This document shows, in pieces, positions 11,219-20,700 of a stretch of DNA of 64,000 nt. Position numbers and translations under genes: made by a program. The notes beneath the pieces are model-generated. The model did not search any database. It was not told the origin of the DNA and saw nothing but the letters and a program-made list of their open reading frames with translations. The first letter of the stretch is position 1. Each line of letters starts with the position of its first letter. Source of the stretch: Agrostemma githago (lineage: Eukaryota > Streptophyta > Magnoliopsida > Caryophyllales > Caryophyllaceae); assembly GCA_958450325.1 (NCBI GenBank), contig OY288256.1:50548953-50612952 (forward strand), in the 5' to 3' direction.

Positions 11219-11372
11219 CATCCCGCCCGGGACGAGATGGTCTCTCCCGGGACGAGATGGTCCCGACCAGGACGAAGTCCTTCTCGGCCGGGACGGGCTC
11301 AAGACAGGACCACTTGCTTTTGCACCTTCCTTCCCGGTCGGGAAGGCATTATCCCGCCCGGGAAGGACCTTG
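11219..11372 (-). repeat. palindrome cluster in LTR U3
   Basis: Cores such as TCCCGCCCGGGA, CTCCCGGGACG, TCGGCCGGGA and TTCCCGGTCGGGAA recur every 20-35 bp. The cluster corresponds in place to 1949-2094 but the sequences of individual cores and spacers differ. Confidence 0.75.
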
Positions 11373-11684
11373 TAGGCCTCTCTTAAGATCTTTTTGGTCC
11401 CTCCTTGGTTCTCGTGGGCTTCCCATCGATTCTCGGGACTCGGGATTGGGTCCCATGATCTCGGGGTCGACTCCAAGGCATCGAGTGATCGTTCCTTTGC
11501 TTCGTTGGCTCCAAAATGTGTATGTATTTAGTCGGAATCGCTCCAACTCTTCCAAATCGATCTCGGGAACCTGAAACGAACTAAAGGAAGCATAAGAAGC
11601 CCCTAAACCGCTCACAAGGAGCGATTCTACAAGGAAAATGGGACCAAAACACTACAAAATAGGCACTACAAACCACACTTATCA

Positions 11685-12333
11685 AATTGCTAGGGTTTGC
11701 TTAGGGTTGCGTGGAGATTAGGGTTCTCGAGTTTGTGTAGTATTAGGGTTTGCAAGAGGTGTAAAAGTTGTCAAGAGTTGGTTGCATGTGTGTTGCATGG
11801 GGTGTATATATAGGAAGAGCTAGGGCACCCGGTTTAGGGTTACTCGACCGAGTAGGTGGCCAACTCGGTCGAGTGGCCCGTTCAACCTGCAGCCGGGCTC
11901 GAAATAGGCCCACTCGATCGAGTGGGTCGGGCACTCGATCGAGTGGCCCACCGGGTTGCACGGGTCCATTGACTTGGACCTTGACTTTGGATGTTTGATG
12001 GGTTTTGTGTTTGACTTGGACTTTCGATGATGTGAGGGGTTGTTTTGTGTGTCTCGGAAACGATTTTGACTGGGGTTGACCCAATCGCAAAAAGTCGGTT
12101 TTAAATATGGTGTCGGTTTCGGCCCAAATTAGTCTTGTTCGACTCGGAATGATCCACTGGGCCTGGATTCAAGGTTGATTTTGTGAGATTTGTACTCCAT
12201 AAGTGCGTTAGCCAGCAACTAATGGATTTGAGCCCGTATCCGAGCGCGTAGAAACATGTTAGCGTCCGATCATCATCGGGTGTTTTTTGGAAACTGCCAT
12301 AGACACCTGGTAGTCAAAATGCGGGTGTCTACA
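11685..12333 (-). mobile_element. 5' part of a Tat/Retand-type LTR, cut by the Athila-like element
   Basis: On the minus strand it starts TGTAGACACCCGCATTTT, the terminus shared with the LTRs at 30261-32975 and 44311-47026. About 650 bp remain before the Athila-like LTR begins. It has the family's palindrome cluster (11841-11945: CACTCGATCGAGTG at 11911 and 11932, plus CTCGACCGAG and CTCGGTCGAG variants) and a TATA box at about 11804-11811. The missing remainder should lie left of the window. Confidence 0.75.
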
Positions 12334-13268
12334 GGTGGTATATGTGCACCTTGGGGTGAAGGTGGTTTCAATGCTAAGGATTTAATAGCTTGGAATAAGG
12401 CGCATATTGCAGGAAGGTTATGGAGGTTGCTAAAGGATGGGAGCGATCTTTGGTCTTTATGGCTAAAATCTTATGTGATTGGACCAATAACCATTTGGGA
12501 AATTCACAAGAAAGAGTGGTATGCAGGTACTCTAAAGAGTTTGCTGCAATTGAAGGATGAGTTATTGGATTCTCAAGGAGATGCTGCTCATGCTACTCAA
12601 TTGCTGGATTCTTGGTCTGATAAGGGGAGGTTTTGTTTGTCCTTGTCTTATGATTGGTTCAGAAGAAAATTCAGGAAGCAACCATGGCTCAGTCTGTTCA
12701 AAGAGCAGCAGATTATTCCTCGATATGGGGTAATTGCCTCTTTGGCCTGTCAAGGGAGGCTTCCAACTGTTGATATGCTGCAGGAAAGAGGAATTCCTCT
12801 GGTTAACAGGTGTTGTTTATGTAATCAGGCTTTAGAATCGCATGAGCATTTATTTTTTGAATGTTCATTCTCAGCTCAGATTTGGGTTGATCTTCAATGT
12901 TGGATGAGAATTAGAGGCCGAAGTCTGCAACTTTTGAAGGAGGCTAAATGGATTGTCTCAAGGAGGCGAGTTAAGCATTGGAAGAGTAGATGGTATAGTT
13001 CTTGTCTGCTGCTATTATCAACTATATTTGGGCAGAAAGGAACGGGAGATTATTTGATGAAAATGCTAGAACTCCGGGGGTTCTTTTTAGGCTTATCAAA
13101 TTTGATGTTTTCACTACGATGAGAAATGTTAATGTTGATCTCAGTAGGAAAATCCTTTTGTATGTGTAATTCGTTTTCTTAGGGGTTTTATCTTTTTGTA
13201 AGTTCGGTTCATGTTATTCCCTATATGGATGAATAATATGAGTCATATCTTCTTGCAAAAAAAAAATT
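12334..13268 (+). pseudogene. 5'-truncated L1-type LINE, C-terminal zinc-binding RT region
   Basis: The reading frame encodes the region after the reverse transcriptase of plant L1 elements (zf-RVT type). It includes GGFNAKDLIAWNKA-like text, RYGVIASLACQGRLPT and a Cys/His cluster CCLCNQALESHEHLFFEC. The ORF at 12256-13122 starts inside the neighbouring LTR, so its first 25 or so codons do not belong to the LINE. Near 13020 a frameshift moves the true C-terminus to another frame, which ends at about 13169. A short poly(A) at 13258-13267 marks the 3' end. Confidence 0.8.
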
Positions 13269-13422
13269 GCTAATAGGATTAGAACCCATGACCTGTTGCT
13301 CAAATGTCACACATCAAACCATGCACCCCCGCTAAAAACACCCATGTTCAATGACACTCAAACATTATAGAGCATATATCAACACTATCTAATACAGAGT
13401 ATCTATAAAAATGACTCAACGA

Positions 13423-13605
13423 GAGTAAATCTTCCTCGTGAGAGATATATTCATCACAAATTGATGACGGGTCAAATAATATCACATTATTAGATAGGAT
13501 GGACAAATCTCTTGAGTAACAAATTCCTTGTTTTTATCTATCCAATTGAATATTATTTCACCTGTCACAAATTTGTGATGGAGATGTTCGTCACAACCAA
13601 GAATT
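13423..13605. mobile_element. MITE-like repeat, copy 1
   Basis: The two ends are inverted relative to each other over about 45 bp (a segment around ATATTCATCACAAATTGATGACGGG against the complement of the right end). A related copy lies at 21620-21810 with the same order of blocks. No coding capacity. Confidence 0.5.
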
Positions 13606-13757
13606 TTTCTATAAATAGCAGTGTGCATGCGTTTGTCTTAACCAATTGTTTATCTTTGCATTGATTAAAATAGAAATTAAACATAATATAAAAGGTAAAC
13701 AAATGAGATAGGGTGAAGAAAATAATTCCCAGGGAATTGTAAAAATTAAATTTGTCT

Positions 13758-13777
13758 CATCTATCTATCTATCTATC
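13758..13777. repeat. (ATCT)n microsatellite
   Basis: Five tandem ATCT units. Confidence 0.8.
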
Positions 13778-13801
13778 TACACAAAAACTCATATGAAACG
13801 G

Positions 13802-13825
13802 TCTCACAATAACGTTATTGTGAGA
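13802..13825. repeat. perfect 24-bp palindrome
   Basis: The half-site TCTCACAATAAC is followed directly by its own reverse complement. Related GTCTCAC / GTGAGAC blocks occur at 59440-59545, so it is probably the end of a small terminal-inverted-repeat element. Confidence 0.7.
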
Positions 13826-14540
13826 TCTATCTATATGGGGTGTCATTAACTCATTTTAAATTTAAGGCATCAACTTAGAGTTGGTCAACCTAATAGGTTG
13901 CTCCAATGGCCCAGCCCGACCCACCCCACGGGCCATGGGTTACCTATTCCAAGCCCCACGGCCCAACCCAACCCATTTACAACATGGCCCAACTCGGCAG
14001 CTCTGTCATGCACACGTACACGGCTAGGGCTTATATCCCAACACAAGAAACCAACCACGCGAAAAAGTTTAAGAATTTGGTCTGGTTGGTTGGGTAATTA
14101 GTCGATAGTTAACCCAGCTCGACCCGCCCTCTCTTTCGATCCGATTCTCGATGAGAGTGTGACATCCAATCCTGACGTACTCTCGAGCCCGTTGGACCCG
14201 ACTCGTGACCAGGTCTAGTCCACAATTATTGAAGTGGGATTAGATTTTACATTTGGTTCATGCAAAGATATATATATCTCTCCCATCCTAGTCAATGCCA
14301 CTTGAATTACCATTATGAATGTCTAAGGTGGTAGTCACTTCAATTCAATATCTACCTAAAAAAATGGATCATATTTTGTGGCTCAAGTACCTTCTACATA
14401 GCATTGTGCACCACTGTATATAAGAGCCCCCACTTATCATATAAAAGTAGGTAGAAACGAGTACTTATTTACATAAAATGGTCGCTTCATGTTAACCTCA
14501 ATTAAGATGCATGGTAATTATACTCTATTGACATTAACAT
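13826..14540. other. intergenic, AT-rich, with a CCCGACCC-rich patch
   Basis: No gene seen. Around 13900-14220 there is a degenerate GACCCGACCC / GCCCAACCC text that also recurs in the Helitron-associated parts of the window (19372-19460, 22190-22290, 60090-60780). Confidence 0.4.
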
Positions 14541-14825
14541 ATGAATGTCTCAAGCCATATGCATACATGTTTATTCCGATGGGCTAGGAAGAAAGGAATC
14601 CTTCATTTGAATGTTCGCACAGATTGCCTGCAATTGGTTTACCAGTTGTCGGAACTTGAAGAACCCCACCACAGCATTCAAAATGTTTTTCCACTCCTGT
14701 TTGCAGAAGCTGCTTACTTCAATCGTTTAGTTTTCTCCTTTGTTCCTCGACACCTTAATACTGAGGCGCATGATTTGGCGGCAACGCTAATGCGTGGGGG
14801 TATTAGGGTGGGTCTGGTACGATAG
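14541..14825 (+). pseudogene. RNase H-like (RVT_3 type) fragment
   Basis: A 94-codon ORF. Its text has the spacing of the C-terminal half of plant reverse-transcriptase-like RNase H domains: a tDC motif (VRTDCLQLVYQL), then an FSFVPRHLNTEAHDLAA segment with the conserved R..N..AH.LA pattern. The N-terminal half with the first catalytic Asp and Glu is missing. It is probably the 3' remnant of a LINE or of a retrotransposed host RNase H-like gene. No other LINE part adjoins it. Confidence 0.6.
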
Positions 14826-15059
14826 CAAAAAAAATGTTTATTCCTTCTATTTTCTACTCGTATAATACTATTGTCTACCATTTGCTTTTTCGAAGATAGT
14901 TACTCGAACTTTAATCGTAAGTACATTCAAAAATATTAATACAACTAAAATATTACGTAGTACACATTTATTATCAAAACATATCAGAATCATGAAGTCG
15001 CTAGTATATCAAATATCACCATCAAAATTTCTATTGTATAATGATACAATCGTATTTTT
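14826..15059. other. AT-rich intergenic
   Basis: Nothing recognisable. Confidence 0.5.
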
Positions 15060-15365
15060 TATGAGAGACAATTGGATAAAAATGAAGTAAATAAATGATA
15101 TGATCGATTTAACTGTTCGACGAATGAGTCGATAGGTTAGATGATCTATTGAATAATCTGTGGTGAGGGAAGGAATCACCTAGGATTAATCGATCGATTT
15201 TGATGAAATTAGAGAGAAAATGGAGATTGGGTAGCTAAGAAAGATAACTTTCAATGATAAATTCTTTGATACCTCCTTACAACTTACTAATGTCTATATA
15301 TATAGGACATGACTTGGAGAATAAGAAATAAATGACAAATTTACTAATATACCCTCTTGCTAACA
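15060..15365 (-). mobile_element. probable LTR, minus orientation, end poorly defined
   Basis: On the minus strand TGTTAGCAAGAGGG follows a tract AAAGGGGTGGATATTGATAC that looks like the polypurine-tract side of an LTR element, and a TATATATA box lies at about 15294-15301. The far end of the LTR could not be fixed. It would make the neighbouring chimeric ORF part of a retroelement body. Confidence 0.35.
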
Positions 15366-16437
15366 TTTTGGTTTGTATCAATATCCACCCCTTTAAATGA
15401 TCCTTGTCCTCAAGGATCGGATTTGGCTCACCAAAGCATCCTCTAAGTTGTATATGTGTGATTTTAGTAGCTTGATCCGGACTGACACAAGGCCACATAG
15501 CTACTTGTAACCCGCCGGGATCGAAGACAAAGGTAGTACCCTTAGTCTTAACATGAGAGAAATTGTAATGAAATCTACCCGGATCAAAAATCCACACAAT
15601 CCTAGAATCAACACCCTCTTCCTTGGTACCTACTTTCGATCCTTGCCAAGGGAGACTTCGCCTCAAAAAATACATAAGCACATAGCCAAGAGACTCCAAG
15701 TTATCTCTTCTACTTTGTTCCATATTGTCAGGGTCCCAAATGAAAACTTGTAGGTTCGGACCACCTCCTCCTAACTTCATTACCAAGTCCTGAAAGGTAC
15801 TTGGGTAGCCCTTCAAACTAGCATCAAGGTGTGCCTCATGATTCGGAAATGCCGATCCAACTAAGAGATGGTTTGAGAGAGATGACATTTTCTTTGAGGT
15901 AGTAGTAACACGACCATGATATACCTCGTAATATACCCGATGTTCATAACCATTTCCAACCTCCTCAAAATAACCCTTGTCCTCAAGGGTGAGACAAAGT
16001 ATCCGAGTTATTGAGAAGTTACAAGTTGCTGTAAATATTATGGACATTGAACTATAAATAAAGCAAATCAACAAATACCAATCTCCAGGAACAGCTCCCT
16101 CTTGTGCGGCATAATAGGTAACATAGCTCACGACAAGTGTCAATGATATCTCAAATACAACAGCTCCATTCACTTGAGCCAAAATTTTAACAATTGCCAC
16201 CCAATTGTTAATCCTGGCAAAGACCATTTGGAAGAAAAGTTGATATAGTACTATTGATATCCCGTCATTCATCAATGATTCCCCCTCAATTATGGTACTC
16301 AGTTCTTTCAAAAGTGTAATAACGACAACATGATCAGTCGCACTTAAAAATCCACCAATCAAGAATGATGTCATCTCGCTCCAGCCATATGGAAATGTAA
16401 ACGTGAGAGTTGCTCCAAGATAAAAGGTTGATATCAA
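15277..16437 (-). pseudogene. chimeric ORF with SOS1-like antiporter and casein kinase 1-like pieces
   Basis: One open frame of 386 codons joins unrelated sequences. Residues 1 to about 115 resemble the membrane part of plant Na+/H+ antiporters of the SOS1/NHX7 group (GGFLSATDHVVVITLLKEL, STIIEGESLMNDGISIV). The usual Pro of the ATDPV motif is His, and short internal blocks are missing where exon boundaries would be expected, as in a processed copy. Residues about 224-260 match the plant casein kinase 1 signature (QSRRDNLESLGYVLMYFLRR). The rest is retroelement-like text with repeated CTTGTCCTCAAGG blocks on the plus strand (15398 and 15973). This looks like gene-fragment capture. It is not expected to make a working transporter or kinase. 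Confidence 0.6.
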
Positions 16438-16627
16438 AACGTCTCGGCCAGCAAGTAGTAGTAAATAATTTTTTTATTTGTCTTGGGTAAGGAGATAAAA
16501 CAGAAAATATGGGTGAACATGCTCCAAAAATTTAGGTGTTTCAAAAGCGGCTCCTCTAACACTACTTTAATGAAATTATTTTGAAATAATTATACAATAT
16601 AATGAATTTAATAAAATAAAGGAAATA

Positions 16628-16711
16628 CTCCCTCTATTTTTCTATTTTCTTCTCACTTCATTAAAATATTTCTCACATATCATAGTGAAATGAGTAAAAA
16701 AATGGAGGGAG
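16628..16711. mobile_element. Stowaway-type MITE
   Basis: CTCCCTCTATTTTTCTATTTT at the left is inverted as ...TGGAGGGAG at the right, flanked by TA on both sides (16626-16627 and 16712-16713). It is 84 bp long with no coding capacity. Confidence 0.75.
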
Positions 16712-17420
16712 TAATAATTTGAATGAGTTAGTAATTTGTTTTAAATTCAGTGAGATGTATATAAAAAGTAAGCATGAAATTACGTCCGGTTGCTTTAGTA
16801 ATTTTTTGTACAATTTGAACCCATTTAGAAGAGATAGAGACACGTAATCGAGAAACCGTAGACAACAACAAAAATTGGAGTATTATTTTCTTCGGAGCGT
16901 AAATAATACTCCTATTAAATAATAAATGGAATACAAACAACATCAAAGGACAAAAGAATCGTACACATTAAATACCGAAATATAACAACAATCGAACAAA
17001 ATAATTACGCATTAAACACCAAATACACGCAACTGCATTACAGGAAAAAGGGGTTGGAAGCCATACTTTTAAACCTTTTATTGAGAATAAGATTGCATTG
17101 CGCAATAATTTTCCCACCTGCCCTCCCGAAATTTATGCTCCCAAGTCGTAACAATCAAGGTTGTATATAATTTAGAGAGTCGTCGAATGAAGTTATGAGA
17201 TTTTAGAGGGCATATGATCGATTAATTCTATTGAGGTGTAAATGTCAAGTATTATAAAATTATGAAAAAATAGCCAATTAATCACATGCTTGTTTTCAAG
17301 GCCGCCACGTGACGTTTAGAAATCACAAAAAAAATATTGTTTTGGATTGTTTTTTATTATATATAGATAGATACAGATGTTAATTCATTTCATTTCAAAT
17401 ATTCAAATAAAAAAATCATA
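16712..17420. other. AT-rich intergenic, downstream of the kinase gene
   Basis: No gene, RNA or repeat structure could be supported. Confidence 0.5.
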
Positions 17421-17518
17421 AATTATTCACTACAACGATCTCACAATAATCATATGCAAATATACTTTCTTCTTCCCTCTTGCATTTTAAATTCTTAAGG
17501 TTTCTAATGCATAGAAAA

Positions 17519-17645
17519 AAAAAGGGAGACAAAAATGGGGGTAAGAACGTACTACAGCTCCGAGTTGTGGTTTTTAATAATACAGAGAAAAAAGGAGACA
17601 AAAATAGGGGTAAGAACTTACTACAGCTTGGAGTTGTGCTCTCAA
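17519..17645. repeat. imperfect tandem duplication of about 67 bp
   Basis: The segment GGGAGACAAAAATGGGGGTA and its continuation (17523 onward) is repeated at about 17590 with several changes. It lies just downstream of the kinase stop codon, probably in or near the 3' UTR. Confidence 0.65.
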
Positions 17646-17742
17646 AATATTTGGACTCGGCTGACATGAATCGTTAATTCCAACTATACTAAATCCCCCA
17701 CCTACATTATTAGTTACGCTAATCTAATCTTGAACCGTTTAT

Positions 17743-20700
17743 TTACGGTTCTGAATTGTCAACCGGATTCAGGTGAAATTCAATTTCAGTATTCCCAGGA
17801 AGTCCCAAATTAACGGGAAGTCCTAGACACGAGAAACTACACTTGCTAGGTTGCGTACTTGGACCGCTCTTCATCATTGCACAGAATTCATCGTAGTTGA
17901 TCCGGCCATCCTGTAATTGCAGGAAAAGAGTTCAGCAGAATGCATATTTTCGACACCAGTTTTTTTTTTCACCATCTGTTGGACTTATTTGTCACTTACA
18001 TTGTCTGTATCGACTTCAGAGAGGATTTCCTTGATGCAGTTTTCATCGGCAATTCCATATTCCATCATTGCCGCTTCCAACTCATCTGTTGTTATGTATC
18101 TGACATAAACATCACTCGATTAGTTGAAACTAGACCTGGCAAACGGGTAAAGGGAGATTTCAAATAAACTGACTATGACTTACCCACTATTATCCTTGTC
18201 AAAATATTGAAAAGCTTTCAAAAGATTTTCCTCGATTTCCAGTCGATGTCTGTTCATCGTTGCTGTTATAAATTCAGTGTAGTCGATACTACCGTTGCCG
18301 TCTACATCAGCCTGCCACAAAATATATATCATGTCATGAGCAGATATAAGTTGCCAGGGACGAAGCTAGGTTCGAGGTTTGCCTAAGGCTGAAACATCAA
18401 TCTAGCTTCCTGTTATAACTCACCGCTTCCATAAGTTGTTTGACTTCGGTCTCAGTTAGCTTTGACCCAAGTTGAGCTAACCCGATTTTAAGCTCTTCAT
18501 AAGTTATGGAGCCGCTATTGTCCGTGTCCATGTTGATGAACATGGCTTTAAGACCTTTAAATTCTTCATCTGATATACTTTGTGCAATAACCTACAGAAT
18601 TCAACGCCTTAGAGCAAGAATACAAATTCATAGTATGGATTGTTTACATTCACAAAAATTCCTGTTTTCTGTTGTTCAAACCGATACCCGTGTGATCACT
18701 GATCAGCGAACTGAAAACAACACAAAATTGCTGAAAGGGTTCATATCGAGACATTGGAGGATCCACAGGCAAACAGCTTTACCTTGAGAGCGAGCTTCTT
18801 CAGCTTATTCATAGCCCTGAACTGTTTCATTCTAGAAAGCACGGCGCTATCGATAGGCTTGTCTGATGCATCACCACCTTCGATCATCCAAGAGTGTTCT
18901 AGTTTATTTAACATAAATCGTTCAAGTTAGACAAATTTTGACGGGTTTTCTTATTCAGAAATTGTCAAGAAACTAAGAAGTTAGATACCAAAACAGCCTC
19001 ACAAAAACGAAATTTCCCAACAAAAACTCTTGTAAAAGAATGACAACTACGTCGATGTTTACACTGAAAGACGGCTTTTCTTTCTTATAAGATCTATTGA
19101 AATGACGGGTTTGCTCTTTTATTAACGAAGACAACATCAACATTATCCTCAGAACCTAACAGCCCCCATAGATAGCACAGTGCCACAGTCTTGACAGGTT
19201 TACTTCTCATAAGATACTAGTTTTAATGCCCGTGCGATGCACGGGTGCAACAAAAATGCAACTAAATCATCCATAATAGTGATAATACTTCATTTTATAA
19301 TATTGACTGTGACGAACTGTTTATGATTATTTCAAATAATTGTAATTTTGGAGTTATTGATAATAACTCGCCCCGTGACTCGTATAACCCGACCCGTATC
19401 CTGACTCCACTCGTATAACTCGACCCGTGACCCGACCCGCTCGACTTGTTTGACTGGTCTAGTGCCTATATTGATTACTTACTTGCTTGGATAAAAAATG
19501 ACGCTCATCAAAGTAGTAGGTCATGTATCTGTGAGCAATATTAATACGTCACAACTCATCCGTGAACATTTAGTTTATCTATGTCTTTTACTTTATAAGA
19601 TTATAATCATTTGACTTTCCCATCAAATATTTTGTATATATGTCATCATCTCGCACTATATTCGACCCTACCCGCCCGACCCATTGTTTTTAGGGTCATG
19701 AGCCCTTTTTTCCTGAGCGGTGACCCATTGATAACTCCGTTATTGACCGCTTTTCTACACCCTTTTGACGTTTATTTAGCCTCGATTAATCGTATTTTCT
19801 TTGGCATTCCGGCTCGTTTCGCCTATATTTTGTATTACACGGGTTTTTGCGTTTGTTGTTCGTTTTTAGGCATTTCCGTGACGAAAACGATGAAACTTGA
19901 GCATGCCCGGGAATAAGGAGGTACATGGACCGAGTTCGAGCCTAAACAAGCGCATAGAAGACAAGAAACGGGAAAATGGGCATAGGAAGAGAATAGCACG
20001 GTGGACCGTGCGATTCTCAAGTCAGGAGGTTAGGACCGTGCGATTCTCACCGTGCGAAACGCATGTTTCGTGCGTTACTCCGGTTTTGCCATTTCACTTC
20101 GTTTTTCGACCGGTTTTCTATGTAACCTAATTAGAAGTATAAATACTCAAATTCTTATTTTTGCCTCCCAAGCTTCCATAACATCTTAGCACCATACTTT
20201 GAATTATTTGGGGGTTTTGAGAGAATTTGTAGTTTTTGAAGATTTTCATCTTCCTCATTCAAGATTCAAGCTTTATATATTATTTTCTTCTATTATTATC
20301 TCCTTTGTCTCTCCATCTTTGGTAATCTCTAATCTTTATTCTAGTTTTGTTTTTCTTCATTTTTTCCCAATTTCTTAGTTTTATTTGTTAGCTCTTGTTA
20401 GTTCATCTTAGTCTTCTCTTTTCTTTGTTTGTTACTCTAGTTTGCAATTAGTTTAGTTTTCTCTTACTTTGTTCATATTTATGAATTTCATGTTAGTATT
20501 AGAAATCTCCAATTAGATTCCTCCAATTTGACCATTTTCACATAATTGGTAATATAATTCAATTTACAACAATGTTCATAGTTAAAGACTCCACCTTTAT
20601 GCTTAATTCCACCAATTTAGCCATGATTAGTGAGTAGTCACCCACTAGGGGTCGATGAAGCCTAAATCCGCCTAAATTGTGCCTCTTGTATGTTTTGTAT

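Larger units (their letters stand above)
3201..11684 (-). mobile_element. minus-oriented Athila-like LTR element without pol
   Basis: Read on the minus strand it has a 5' LTR (11684-10078), a primer-binding site (10074-10056), a Tyr/Gln-rich ORF (9824-8478), a non-coding stretch with a palindrome cluster, an Athila-ORF1-like ORF (7060-5468), and a 3' region ending in a polypurine tract at 3201. Its own 3' LTR in the expected orientation is absent; the inverted LTR 1607-3195 stands in its place. No protease, reverse transcriptase, RNase H or integrase motif is found in any frame, so it would depend on a related element for movement. Confidence 0.75.
10078..11684 (-). mobile_element. 5' LTR of the minus-oriented Athila-like element
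   Basis: On the minus strand it begins TGATAAGTGTGG and ends ...CCTTACCATCA next to the primer-binding site (1607 bp). It carries a GC-rich palindrome cluster at 11219-11372 and a TATA box at 11156-11165. It clearly belongs to the same family as the LTR at 1607-3195 but is much more diverged from it than the internal inverted arms are from each other. It interrupts a Tat-type LTR that resumes at 11685. Confidence 0.8.

Noticed and set aside
13900..14220. GACCCGACCC-rich text as a satellite array
   Set aside because: No constant period; it recurs near Helitron ends and is better seen as part of a degenerate Helitron-associated family.
19611..20130. ORFs inside the family C LTR
   Set aside because: They cross the LTR start or lie over palindromes and promoter sequence, and match no known protein pattern.
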